The notes below the pieces were generated by a model. The model made no database searches. It was not told the DNA's origin and was given only the letters and a program-made list of their open reading frames with translations. A DNA stretch of 64,000 bases from Trebonia sp036501515 (GTDB taxonomy: Bacteria > Actinomycetota > Actinomycetes > Streptosporangiales > Streptosporangiaceae): NCBI GenBank assembly GCA_036501515.1, contig DASYAD010000331.1, forward strand, positions 24,959 to 88,958, written 5' to 3'. Positions 1 through 6,946 of this stretch are shown here, piece after piece. Every line of letters begins with the position of its first letter. The first letter of the stretch is position 1. The position numbers and the translations under genes are program-made.

Positions 1-517
1 CGTAGATCAGGGCGACCGTCGGCACCTGCCCGCCGACCCGGGCGAGGGCCCGGTCGTAGGAGCCGCCGCCGCGGCCGAGGCGCTGCCCGCTGGCGTCGAC
101 GGCCAGGGCGGGCACCAGGACCACGTCCGCCCGGGCCACGGTGCCGGAACCGCGGACCGGCTCCGTCGGCTGCAGCAGCCCCTTCGGCCCGGGTGCGAGC
201 GATTCCGGCCCCTCGTAGGACGCCCAGTCCAGGTCGCCGTCCGGCTGCAGCACTGGCAGCACCACGTAGCTACCGCGCTTCCAGAGGGCGAAGACCAGTC
301 CGCGCGTGTCCGGCTCCGTGCCTGCCGAGTAGTAGGCGGCGACCGTCCCCGCTGCCGCCACTTGCGGCATCTCGAGCACGTGGTCCCTGATGAGACGGCC
401 CGCCGCCGTCCGGTCCTCGGCCGTCATGGCCGCGCGGGCGGCGACCTGGCGGCGCCGGAGGCCGGCCTTGCCGGCCACCGCGTCACGCGGCGTGTCTGAG
501 GCGGGGATGTCGTGCAC
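1..517 (-). CDS. 5-formyltetrahydrofolate cyclo-ligase (3' end cut by window edge)
   Basis: I translated the complement of the first 517 bases and found one open frame of 172 residues that runs off the window. It contains the RLGRGGGSYDRAL signature, the nucleotide/folate-binding loop of 5-formyl-THF cyclo-ligases (ATP-dependent conversion of 5-formyl-THF to methenyl-THF). Upstream come a tract like YYSAGTEPDTRGL and a VLPVLQPDGDLDW strand, both in family order. The start is a GTG at 517-515 with GGGAG a few bases upstream. No ATG is in a better place, so the gene is easy to miss. It is divergent from galU with only 31 bp between the starts, a common actinobacterial arrangement. The C-terminal ~25-30 residues are outside the window. 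Confidence 0.85.
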   Translation of the reverse strand, partial: MHDIPASDTPRDAVAGKAGLRRRQVAARAAMTAEDRTAAGRLIRDHVLEMPQVAAAGTVAAYYSAGTEPDTRGLVFALWKRGSYVVLPVLQPDGDLDWASYEGPESLAPGPKGLLQPTEPVRGSGTVARADVVLVPALAVDASGQRLGRGGGSYDRALARVGGQVPTVALIY

Positions 518-536
518 TTCGCTCCCGGGGAGTCAC

Positions 537-542
537 TAGGCT
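537..542 (+). promoter_or_regulatory. Candidate -10 box of galU (leaderless start)
   Basis: TAGGCT lies 6 nt before the galU ATG and no Shine-Dalgarno is visible, so transcription would begin at or next to the start codon. The same hexamer and spacing occur before moaC. No clear -35 is seen. Confidence 0.45.
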
Positions 543-548
543 TACTCC

Positions 549-1451
549 ATGGTCGATACCGGCAATGCCAGGACGTCAGCAGTTACCAAAGCGGTGATCC
601 CCGCCGCTGGCCTGGGAACACGGTTCCTGCCAGCGACAAAGGCGACGCCTAAGGAAATGCTGCCTGTCGTCGATAAGCCCGCGATTCAGTATGTCGTGGA
701 AGAGGCCGTCACGGCAGGGCTTAACGATGTCCTGCTCATCACAGGCCGGAGCAAGCGCTCGATCGAGGACCACTTCGACCGGGCCTACGAGCTCGAGGAG
801 GCGCTGGCCGCTAAGGAGGACTGGGACAAGCTCAGCCTCGTCAGGGAGTCCAGCGAGCTCGCCACGATGCACTACGTCCGCCAGGGCGCGCCGAAGGGCC
901 TCGGCCACGCCGTGCTGTGCGCCGCCCAGCACGTCGGCCACGAGCCGTTCGCGGTGCTGCTCGGCGATGACCTCATCGACCCGAGGGACCCGCTGCTCAC
1001 CCGGATGATCGACATCAGGAACCAGTACGGCGGCAGCGTCGTGGCCCTGATGCAGGTCGATCCTGAAGAAGTCTCGCTCTACGGCTGCGCGGCCGTCGAG
1101 ACCACCGCCGAAGACGATGTCGTCATGGTCACCGACCTGGTCGAGAAGCCGCCGCCCGGCACCGCGCCGAGCCAGTGGATCGTGATCGGGCGCTACGTAT
1201 GCGACCCCGAGGTCTTCGACGTGCTGCGCGAGACGCAGCCCGGCCGCGGCGGCGAGATCCAGCTGACCGACGCGCTCAAGGTCTTCGCGGCCAAGGGCGA
1301 GCTGCGCGGGGTGCTGTTCAACGGCCGCCGCTTCGACACCGGCAACAAGCAGGACTACCTCAGGACCATGGTGATGTTCGCGGCCGAGCGTCCCGACCTG
1401 GCCGACGAGTTCATCCCCTGGCTGCGCAAGTTCCTCGAAGAGCTGAAGTGA
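549..1451 (+). CDS. galU: UTP--glucose-1-phosphate uridylyltransferase
   Basis: This 300-residue protein makes UDP-glucose from UTP and glucose-1-phosphate in the cytoplasm, feeding wall and polysaccharide synthesis. The nucleotide-binding loop GLGTRFLPATKATPKEML lies at about residues 21-38. The family motifs LGDDLIDP, VEKPPPGTAPS and GGEIQLTDAL follow in order, and the length is normal. The ATG at 549 is preceded by a TAGGCT box but no ribosome-binding site, suggesting a leaderless message. The stop codon overlaps the GTG of the next gene (GTGA), so translation is probably coupled to the moeA-type gene. galU heading this block is conserved in actinobacteria including mycobacteria. Confidence 0.95.
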   Translation: MVDTGNARTSAVTKAVIPAAGLGTRFLPATKATPKEMLPVVDKPAIQYVVEEAVTAGLNDVLLITGRSKRSIEDHFDRAYELEEALAAKEDWDKLSLVRESSELATMHYVRQGAPKGLGHAVLCAAQHVGHEPFAVLLGDDLIDPRDPLLTRMIDIRNQYGGSVVALMQVDPEEVSLYGCAAVETTAEDDVVMVTDLVEKPPPGTAPSQWIVIGRYVCDPEVFDVLRETQPGRGGEIQLTDALKVFAAKGELRGVLFNGRRFDTGNKQDYLRTMVMFAAERPDLADEFIPWLRKFLEELK

Positions 1452-2755
1452 CGCGAGGCACCTCGCCTGAGGCAACCGGCACCGACAGCACGATGATGCC
1501 GGTGGAGGCGTACCAGTCAGCCATCCTGGCGGAGCTGTCGCCGCTCGTCCCGGCCAGCCTTGAGCTCGCGGACGCCGAGGGATGCGTGCTCGCGGAGGAC
1601 GTCACCGCCGCGGTCGCCCTGCCGCCGTTCGACAACTCGAGCATGGACGGGTACGCGGTCCTCGCCTCCGACGTCGCGAACGCCGGCCAGGAAACGCCCG
1701 CGACGCTCCGGGTGACCGGCGAGATCGCGGCCGGCGACACCGGCGCCCACCAGGTGGTGCCCGGCACTGCGATGCGGATCATGACCGGCGCCCGGCTGCC
1801 CGCCGGGGCCGACGCGGTCGTGCAGGTCGAATGGACCGACGGCGGCACCGGGCAAGTCGCGGTGTACCGGCCGGCCGGGCCAGGCACCGCTGTCCGTTAC
1901 ACGGGCGGCGACGCCGCCGAAGGCGAAACCCTGCTCTCCGCCGGCACCCGGATGCGGCCGATGCACGTCGCGGTCGCCGCCTCCGCGGGACGCAGGTCAG
2001 TCACCGTCCGCCCGCGGCCCCGGGTCGTGGTGCTGTCCACAGGGAACGAGCTCATCGAGCCAGGCACCCCGCTTCTCCCGGGCCAGATCTGGGACTCCAA
2101 CAGCTACATGCTGGTGGCCGCCGCCCGCCAGGCCGGCGCCGTCGCCGAACGGCGGTCCGTGGTCTCCGACGACCCCGCCAAGCTGCTGCCCGCCCTTGAG
2201 GAACAGCTCAGCCGGGCCGACCTGCTGATCACCAGCGGCGGGGTGTCGATGGGCGGCGAGCACGACGTCGTCAAGGCAGCGCTGCACGAGCTCGGCACGG
2301 TGACCTTCCGCAAGGTGGCCATGCAGCCGGGGATGCCGCAGGGCTTCGGGATGATCGGCCCGGGCGGGGCGGGCGCACAGGGCGGTGTGGGCGGTGTGGG
2401 CGGTGTGGGCGCGGAGAGTCGTGCGGGCGTGCCGATCTTCACGCTCCCCGGCAACCCGGTCAGCGCCTACGTGTCGTTCCAGCTGTTCGTCCGGCCCGCG
2501 ATCGCGGCGCTGCAGGGCGCCAGCGACCTGTCCCTCACCGCCGTCCGGGCCACGCTCACCGGGCCGGCCAGGTCGCCCGCCGGACGCCGTTCCTACCTGC
2601 GCGGCGTGCTCGACGGCAACCAGGTCACCCCGCTGTCAGGCCAGCAGTCGCACCAGATCGCCGCCCTGGGCCGGGCCAACGCGCTGATCATCGTCCCCGA
2701 GCGGGAGACCCAGCTGCCCGCGGGCGGCACCGTAGACGTGCTCGTCCTACCGTAA
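1448..2755 (+). CDS. MoeA/gephyrin-family protein (molybdopterin molybdenumtransferase, or Glp division protein)
   Basis: This is a 435-residue MoeA-family protein. The N-terminal domain carries the FDNSSMDGYAV signature near residue 60. The central MoCF domain has SNSYML and ITSGGVSMGGEHD, and LPGNPVSAY starts the C-terminal part. Classical MoeA inserts molybdate into adenylylated molybdopterin. However, the copy found between galU and rimJ-sepX/glpR in Corynebacterium is Glp, a gephyrin-like FtsZ-binding protein. I cannot tell the two apart by eye, and the adjacent moaC and mog favour a Moco role as well. I chose the GTG at 1448, which overlaps the galU stop; an in-frame ATG at 1493 is an alternative. 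A Gly/Val-rich insert at about residues 306-319 is encoded by a 9-bp GGCGGTGTG repeat. Confidence 0.9.
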   Translation: MTRGTSPEATGTDSTMMPVEAYQSAILAELSPLVPASLELADAEGCVLAEDVTAAVALPPFDNSSMDGYAVLASDVANAGQETPATLRVTGEIAAGDTGAHQVVPGTAMRIMTGARLPAGADAVVQVEWTDGGTGQVAVYRPAGPGTAVRYTGGDAAEGETLLSAGTRMRPMHVAVAASAGRRSVTVRPRPRVVVLSTGNELIEPGTPLLPGQIWDSNSYMLVAAARQAGAVAERRSVVSDDPAKLLPALEEQLSRADLLITSGGVSMGGEHDVVKAALHELGTVTFRKVAMQPGMPQGFGMIGPGGAGAQGGVGGVGGVGAESRAGVPIFTLPGNPVSAYVSFQLFVRPAIAALQGASDLSLTAVRATLTGPARSPAGRRSYLRGVLDGNQVTPLSGQQSHQIAALGRANALIIVPERETQLPAGGTVDVLVLP

Positions 2756-2872
2756 GCCGCCGACGGCGCCGCCAGGCCGTCAGAGGCGGCGGGCGGTGAC
2801 TGTGTCAGCCCCCTTCGTTCTGGATCCGCTGACTTGTATGTGACCATCAGGAAGGGCCGGTCACGGACGGCG

Positions 2873-2878
2873 TAGGCT
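2873..2878 (+). promoter_or_regulatory. Candidate -10 box of moaC (leaderless start)
   Basis: TAGGCT sits 6 nt before the moaC ATG, identical in sequence and spacing to the box before galU, and no Shine-Dalgarno is present. moaC and mog may therefore have their own promoter within the block. Confidence 0.45.
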
Positions 2879-2884
2879 GCTGGC

Positions 2885-3370
2885 ATGAGTGACGCGGCAC
2901 CGGCGCGGCTGACCCACCTGGACGAGGCGGGGCGCGCACGAATGGTGGACGTTTCAGCCAAGGAAGTAACGGTACGCACGGCCACCGCATCTGGCCGCGT
3001 GCTGCTGTCGGCCCAGGCCGTAGCCGCCCTGCGGGACGGCACGGTCCCCAAGGGCGACGCGCTCGCCGTGGCGCGGATCGCGGGGATCGCGGGCGCCAAG
3101 CGGACGCCCGACCTCATACCCCTGTGCCACCCGCTCGCCATCCACGCCGTCTCGGTCGACCTCTTCGTCGAGGACTCAGGCGTGGCCATCACCGCTTCGG
3201 TGCGCACCGCCGACCGGACGGGGGTCGAGATGGAAGCGCTGACCTCCGTCTCCGTCGCCGCGCTGACCCTGATCGACATGATCAAGGCGGTCGACAAGGG
3301 CGCCGTCATCACCGACGTCAGGCTGGAAGCGAAAGACGGCGGCCGCTCGGGCGCCTGGCGGCGGGCATGA
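2885..3370 (+). CDS. moaC: Cyclic pyranopterin monophosphate synthase
   Basis: MoaC converts the 3',8-cyclo-GTP product of MoaA into cyclic pyranopterin monophosphate, an early step of molybdenum-cofactor synthesis. The 161 residues match the family in length. They carry the LIPLCHPL motif near residue 80, TGVEMEALTSVSVAALT near 116-132 and DMIKAVDKGA near 135-144, which include the conserved catalytic His, Glu, Asp and Lys positions. The stop overlaps the ATG of the next gene by 4 nt (ATGA). MoaA and the molybdopterin-synthase subunits are not in this window. Confidence 0.95.
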   Translation: MSDAAPARLTHLDEAGRARMVDVSAKEVTVRTATASGRVLLSAQAVAALRDGTVPKGDALAVARIAGIAGAKRTPDLIPLCHPLAIHAVSVDLFVEDSGVAITASVRTADRTGVEMEALTSVSVAALTLIDMIKAVDKGAVITDVRLEAKDGGRSGAWRRA

Positions 3371-3906
3371 TCCGCGCGCTGGCGGTCACCGTGTCGAACC
3401 GGGCGTCGGCCGGGATCTACGAGGACCGCTCAGGTCCTGTCCTGGTGGAACTCCTCCGCCAGGCGGGCTGCGATGTCGTGGACGGGCCGCTGGTGATACC
3501 GGACGGCGAAGCCGTCGAGCAGGTGCTGCGCGACTCCGTCACCGCCGGCTACGACGTGGCCGTCACCACCGGCGGAACCGGGCTGACCCCCGGCGACCAG
3601 ACACCTGAGATGACCCGCCGGGTCATCGACCGCGAGGTACCCGGCATCGCCGAGGCGCTGCGCTCCGCCGGGGCGGCGGCCGGGGTGCCGTCCGCCATCT
3701 TGTCCCGCGGCATCGCGGGCATCGCGTCGCGGACGCTCATCGTCAACCTGCCCGGGTCGTCCGGGGGTGTACGAGACGGCATGAACGTACTCAGGTCGGT
3801 CCTCGTGCACGCGGTCGACCAGATACGCGGCGGGGACCACGTTCGGCAGCCCGACACGGGACATTCCGGTGGCACGGACCCGGACCATGTACCTGAAACC
3901 GCCTAG
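3367..3906 (+). CDS. Molybdenum cofactor biosynthesis protein, MogA/MoaB family (molybdopterin adenylyltransferase)
   Basis: This 179-residue MoCF-domain protein activates molybdopterin by adenylylation before metal insertion. The substrate-binding TTGGTGLTPGDQTPE motif is near residues 66-80, and LIVNLPGSSGGV follows near 121-133. The ATG at 3367 overlaps the moaC stop (ATGA), so the two are translationally coupled. The acidic C-terminal tail (residues ~155-179) is longer than in minimal MogA proteins and looks disordered. It partners functionally with the MoeA-type gene 600 bp upstream. Confidence 0.92.
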   Translation: MIRALAVTVSNRASAGIYEDRSGPVLVELLRQAGCDVVDGPLVIPDGEAVEQVLRDSVTAGYDVAVTTGGTGLTPGDQTPEMTRRVIDREVPGIAEALRSAGAAAGVPSAILSRGIAGIASRTLIVNLPGSSGGVRDGMNVLRSVLVHAVDQIRGGDHVRQPDTGHSGGTDPDHVPETA

Positions 3907-3956
3907 CGTTGCGTCTAGGCTATATGGATCACCACACAGGGGAATGATTAACAGCC

Positions 3957-4598
3957 GTGGGACGCATCCACGGGTGGCCGGCCACCCTCACCGAGCCGGA
4001 CCTGCTTGACGCGCCAGTCGTACTCAGGCCCGTGCGGGTCTCCGACGCTCGCTCCTGGCGCGAGATCCGGGTGCGGAACGCCTCCTGGCTGCGCCCCTGG
4101 GAGCCGTCGAACCCCGAGACGCCGCTCGTGCGGTCTCCGATCGGCCCCTACGTGTCGATGGTACGCACCATGCGCCGGGAAGCCAGGCAAGGCGTCGCGC
4201 TGCCCTGGGTGGTCTGCTACGGAGGGGAATTCGCCGGGCAGCTCACCGTCGGGTCGATCGTCTGGGGCTCTTCCAGGTCAGGTCAGATCGGGTACTGGAT
4301 CGACGAGACGTTCGCCGGGCGCGGGATCATACCGACCGCCCTGGCGATGGCCGTCGACCACTGCTTCCGCATCATGGGCATGCACCGGCTCGAGGCCTCC
4401 ATCAGGCCGGAGAACGCCGCGTCCCGCCGGGTGGTCGAGAAACTCGGGTTCAGGGACGAGGGCGTCCGGGTGCGCCAGCTGCACATCAACGGCACCTGGC
4501 GAGACCACATCAGTTACGCTATCACCGCCGAGGAAATACCGACGGGAATGCTGCCCCGGTGGCGCAGTTCGCTCGCCGCGTCACGATCAGGTGCGTGA
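3957..4598 (+). CDS. GNAT acetyltransferase, RimJ/RimL family (ribosomal-protein-alanine N-acetyltransferase-like)
   Basis: This 213-residue GNAT protein uses acetyl-CoA to acetylate a protein N-terminus or another amine. The acetyl-CoA loop is the IDETFAGRGIIPTALAMA stretch at about residues 112-129. The late RPENAASRRVVEKLGF segment at ~148-163 is typical of RimJ/RimL proteins. The start is the GTG at 3957, with AGGGGA about 13 nt upstream and a TAGGCTATAT promoter-like tract at 3916-3925. The same gene sits at this place in other actinobacteria, between the moeA-type gene and the sepX/glpR-like gene. The physiological substrate is unknown. Confidence 0.85.
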   Translation: MGRIHGWPATLTEPDLLDAPVVLRPVRVSDARSWREIRVRNASWLRPWEPSNPETPLVRSPIGPYVSMVRTMRREARQGVALPWVVCYGGEFAGQLTVGSIVWGSSRSGQIGYWIDETFAGRGIIPTALAMAVDHCFRIMGMHRLEASIRPENAASRRVVEKLGFRDEGVRVRQLHINGTWRDHISYAITAEEIPTGMLPRWRSSLAASRSGA

Positions 4599-4609
4599 CG
4601 TAGCCGCGC

Positions 4610-4635
4610 GAACCCCATAATGGTTCTTTGTCTTT
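4610..4635 (+). terminator. Weak hairpin with T-rich tail after the GNAT gene
   Basis: GAACC and GGTTC form a 5-bp stem around CCATAAT, followed by TTTGTCTTT. The stem is short, so termination here is only possible, not likely. Confidence 0.3.
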
Positions 4636-4747
4636 GATCTTCGCGACACGCCGCGCAGGTACTCGTTATCGGCAGTCGCTCCCTTTACGCTGCGTCACAT
4701 GCCCGGTGTGCCCGGTGCCGTCATGACCGAGGGGAGGCATGTGCCCG

Positions 4748-5467
4748 ATGAGCAGCGCGATTCTTTACCTGGCGATCGTCGCGATCTGGGCGTGCGTGCT
4801 CATTCCCCGGTGGCTGAAGCGCGATTCCGCCCGCGGAGCGGCCTCGCCGGCAGCCGCCGACACCACGGTCACCAGCGGGCCTGAGACGGACGCCGAGGAA
4901 GACTTCTCCGTTGAAGCGGGCGAACCCGCCGACGAAGACGGCCAGGACCAGCCCGTCGCCGAGCCTGTGCGGATGGCGGAATCGCGGCGCCGCATGCTCG
5001 CCGCCCGCCGGCGCCTGCTGCTGATGCTGATCGGGCTCGAGATCGCGGCTATCGCGCTGGCGCTACTCGGCCTTGCGGCGGTGTGGGTGGTCGTACCGCC
5101 CTCGATCATGCTCGGCGGGTACCTCCTGCTGCTGCGCGAGGCCGCCCAGGCCGACGCGGAGCAGACGCAGCGCGAGGCGGACAACGCCGCGCGGGCCAGA
5201 GAACACCTCAGGGCCCGTTCGCAGCCCGCACAGCGGGCCGCCGCGCCGGACACCGCCGCGGACATCCCGGCGGCCGCGGCCGCGCTTGCGGCCAAGTTCG
5301 CCGCCGCCCCGGTCCCGGCCGACTACGAGGACGCCGGCCCCGGCCGCGACTTCGCCCCGGGACTGGCCGGCAAGTACACCACCTCGAACGCGGACGCCGA
5401 CGACGAGGACTACTACGACAGCTACGAAGGCTACGAGCCGCCGCGGCTGCGCGCCGTCGGCGACTGA
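4748..5467 (+). CDS. SepX/GlpR-type divisome membrane protein
   Basis: This 239-residue protein has an N-terminal membrane segment directly after the start (SSAILYLAIVAIWACVLIPRWL), an acidic linker, and a hydrophobic hairpin at ~90-130. A long Ala/Pro-rich and acidic cytoplasmic tail ends in PPRLRAVGD. This layout and position match Streptomyces SepX and corynebacterial GlpR, membrane proteins that recruit or bind division and growth factors; GlpR is the receptor of the gephyrin-like Glp. An ATG at 4739 is only 1-2 nt after GGGGAGG. The ATG at 4748 has 10 nt spacing and starts like the family, so I chose it. Family assignment rests on synteny and architecture, since sequence conservation in these proteins is low. 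Confidence 0.75.
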   Translation: MSSAILYLAIVAIWACVLIPRWLKRDSARGAASPAAADTTVTSGPETDAEEDFSVEAGEPADEDGQDQPVAEPVRMAESRRRMLAARRRLLLMLIGLEIAAIALALLGLAAVWVVVPPSIMLGGYLLLLREAAQADAEQTQREADNAARAREHLRARSQPAQRAAAPDTAADIPAAAAALAAKFAAAPVPADYEDAGPGRDFAPGLAGKYTTSNADADDEDYYDSYEGYEPPRLRAVGD

Positions 5468-5553
5468 CGCCGCCGCCGTTCACGTCGCAGCCACGGCTGC
5501 GCGCCTGATGGCGTCAGCAAGCCGCAAAGTTTGGTAAGGTAACTCAGGTCTAA

Positions 5554-5627
5554 GGGGCTATAGCGCAGTCCGGTAGCGCACCTCGTTCGCATCGAGGGGG
5601 TCTGGGGTTCAAATCCCCATAGCTCCA
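5554..5627 (+). tRNA. tRNA-Ala (anticodon CGC)
   Basis: All four arms can be folded by eye. The 7-bp acceptor starts GGGGCTA and ends TAGCTCC, with the G3:U70 pair that is the alanine identity element. A GCGC D-stem, a CCTCG/CGAGG anticodon stem around TTCGCAT, and a TGGGG/CCCCA T-stem around TTCAAAT complete it. The anticodon is C34-G35-C36, reading GCG. The discriminator is A and the CCA end is not encoded. Confidence 0.95.
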
Positions 5628-5650
5628 CCCGTGAGATGACTCAAAGTAGC

Positions 5651-5691
5651 GAAAATGACCCTGAACCTGTGACAGGTTCAGGGTCATTTTC
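5651..5691. terminator. Perfect 20-bp inverted repeat, bidirectional terminator
   Basis: The 20 bases 5651-5670 (starting GAAAATGACCC) are exactly complementary to 5672-5691, with A-tract and T-tract at the outer ends. It lies between tRNA-Ala on the plus strand and the zinc-binding lipoprotein gene ending on the minus strand, so it should terminate in both directions. Confidence 0.85.
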
Positions 5692-5712
5692 GGCTGGGGC
5701 TATTGGCTGGGG

Positions 5713-6663
5713 TTACAAGTGCTCAGTCGAGGTCTTGTCCGTTACTGCCTTGGTGAGGGCGTTGACCTCGGCGAGCATCCAGGACTGGTAGGTATAGCCC
5801 GGAGTCGGCATGGTCTCGTAGACCCCGACGACCGGGATGCCGTTTTCCTGCGCCAGCTTGATGTAGGACTCGGTCAGCGAGTCGGTGACCTGCTGGTTGT
5901 ACAGAAACACCTTGACCTTGTGCCCGGTGAAGAGCGACTTCTGGATCGCGACGTCCTGCGGTGAGGGGTCGGTGCCGTTCATGATGTCGGCCTGGAACGT
6001 CCACGGCGTCAGGTTGTCCGCCCCGACGGCCTGGAGCATGTAGTCGGCGACCGGCTCCGTAGTCGCGACCGGGGTGCCCGCGTCAGCCGCCTTGAACTTG
6101 GCGATGGCCGCCTTCCAGGTGCTGAGGCTGGCGGTGAACGTGGCCGCGTTGCCCTTGTAGTAAGACGCGTGCGCGGGGTCGATCTGGGCGAGGTCGGCGG
6201 CGATGGCGTTCGCCACCGCGGGCATCGTCGTCGGGTCGTACCAGAGGTGCGGGTTAGCCGTGCTGTCCGGCAGGCCGAGGAGCTGCTGGACGTTGACGAC
6301 CTTGCGGCTGGAATCCGGCGCGGCGTTCTCGATCGTGGTCGCCCAGTCGTCGTAACCGATGCCGTTCTGCACGATGAGCTTGGCGGAGCTCATCTCGCGC
6401 GCCACCGCCGGGCTGGCCTCGAACGTGTGCGGGTCCGTGTTCGGGTTGCTCATGATCGACGAGGCCTGCACGTACTTGCCCCCGACCTGTGAGATGACAT
6501 CGGCATATTCGTTCTCGGCGCCGATCGCCGTGATGGTGACGCTCGACGCGCCGGCCGCCGATCCTGTGGCACCGCCTGACGAGGCCGATGATGAGCAGGC
6601 GCTCGCCAGCAGGGCGGCCGCCAGCGGCAGCGCCACGGCGAGGGCGCCGGTTCGGGTTCGCAT
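5713..6663 (-). CDS. Zinc/manganese ABC transporter substrate-binding lipoprotein (ZnuA/cluster 9 family)
   Basis: This 316-residue secreted lipoprotein has a signal peptide with lipobox LASAC at residues ~19-23, then a metal-binding fold. The histidines of DPHTFE and NPHLWYD are the expected metal ligands, with acidic ligands later (VGVYETM region). It should capture Zn2+ (or Mn2+) outside the membrane. No histidine-rich loop is present, so it is a compact member. No permease or ATPase gene accompanies it here, so it must work with a transporter encoded elsewhere. A Zur-like palindrome lies about 70 bp upstream. Confidence 0.88.
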   Translation of the reverse strand: MRTRTGALAVALPLAAALLASACSSSASSGGATGSAAGASSVTITAIGAENEYADVISQVGGKYVQASSIMSNPNTDPHTFEASPAVAREMSSAKLIVQNGIGYDDWATTIENAAPDSSRKVVNVQQLLGLPDSTANPHLWYDPTTMPAVANAIAADLAQIDPAHASYYKGNAATFTASLSTWKAAIAKFKAADAGTPVATTEPVADYMLQAVGADNLTPWTFQADIMNGTDPSPQDVAIQKSLFTGHKVKVFLYNQQVTDSLTESYIKLAQENGIPVVGVYETMPTPGYTYQSWMLAEVNALTKAVTDKTSTEHL

Positions 6664-6730
6664 GACCTTTGATCTCCCGGTGGGAAACGCGCCGTCGGAC
6701 GGCGCACGATGAAGCTACTGAATACGGTTA

Positions 6731-6745
6731 TGGTAATCATTTTCA
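6731..6745 (-). promoter_or_regulatory. Candidate Zur box upstream of the zinc-binding lipoprotein
   Basis: On the minus strand the 15-mer reads TGAAAATGATTACCA. This is an AT-rich inverted repeat close to the actinobacterial Zur consensus (TGAAAATGATTTTCA-like). It sits in the only AT-rich patch between this lipoprotein gene and its neighbour, 68 bp from the ATG. The gene should be derepressed on zinc starvation. Confidence 0.7.
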
Positions 6746-6946
6746 TTAATAGAGTGCAAGCTGGGGCACGGTGACGGGTGCTGTAGCTCGCTGTGCGCGG
6801 CTCCCGGCCGCGGGCGCGAAGCCTGAGCGGAGAGGAAGAGCACGCCCGCGTTCAGGATGAGTGTTCTGGGTCTTAATGAGCGAGATGTGCTGCTGCCGGG
6901 CCACCGGGGCCGGTTTACCCGCCGTCAGGCGGTGCAGCGGGCGTGC

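Noticed and set aside
576..1475. 299-residue minus-strand open frame
   Set aside because: Complement of galU.
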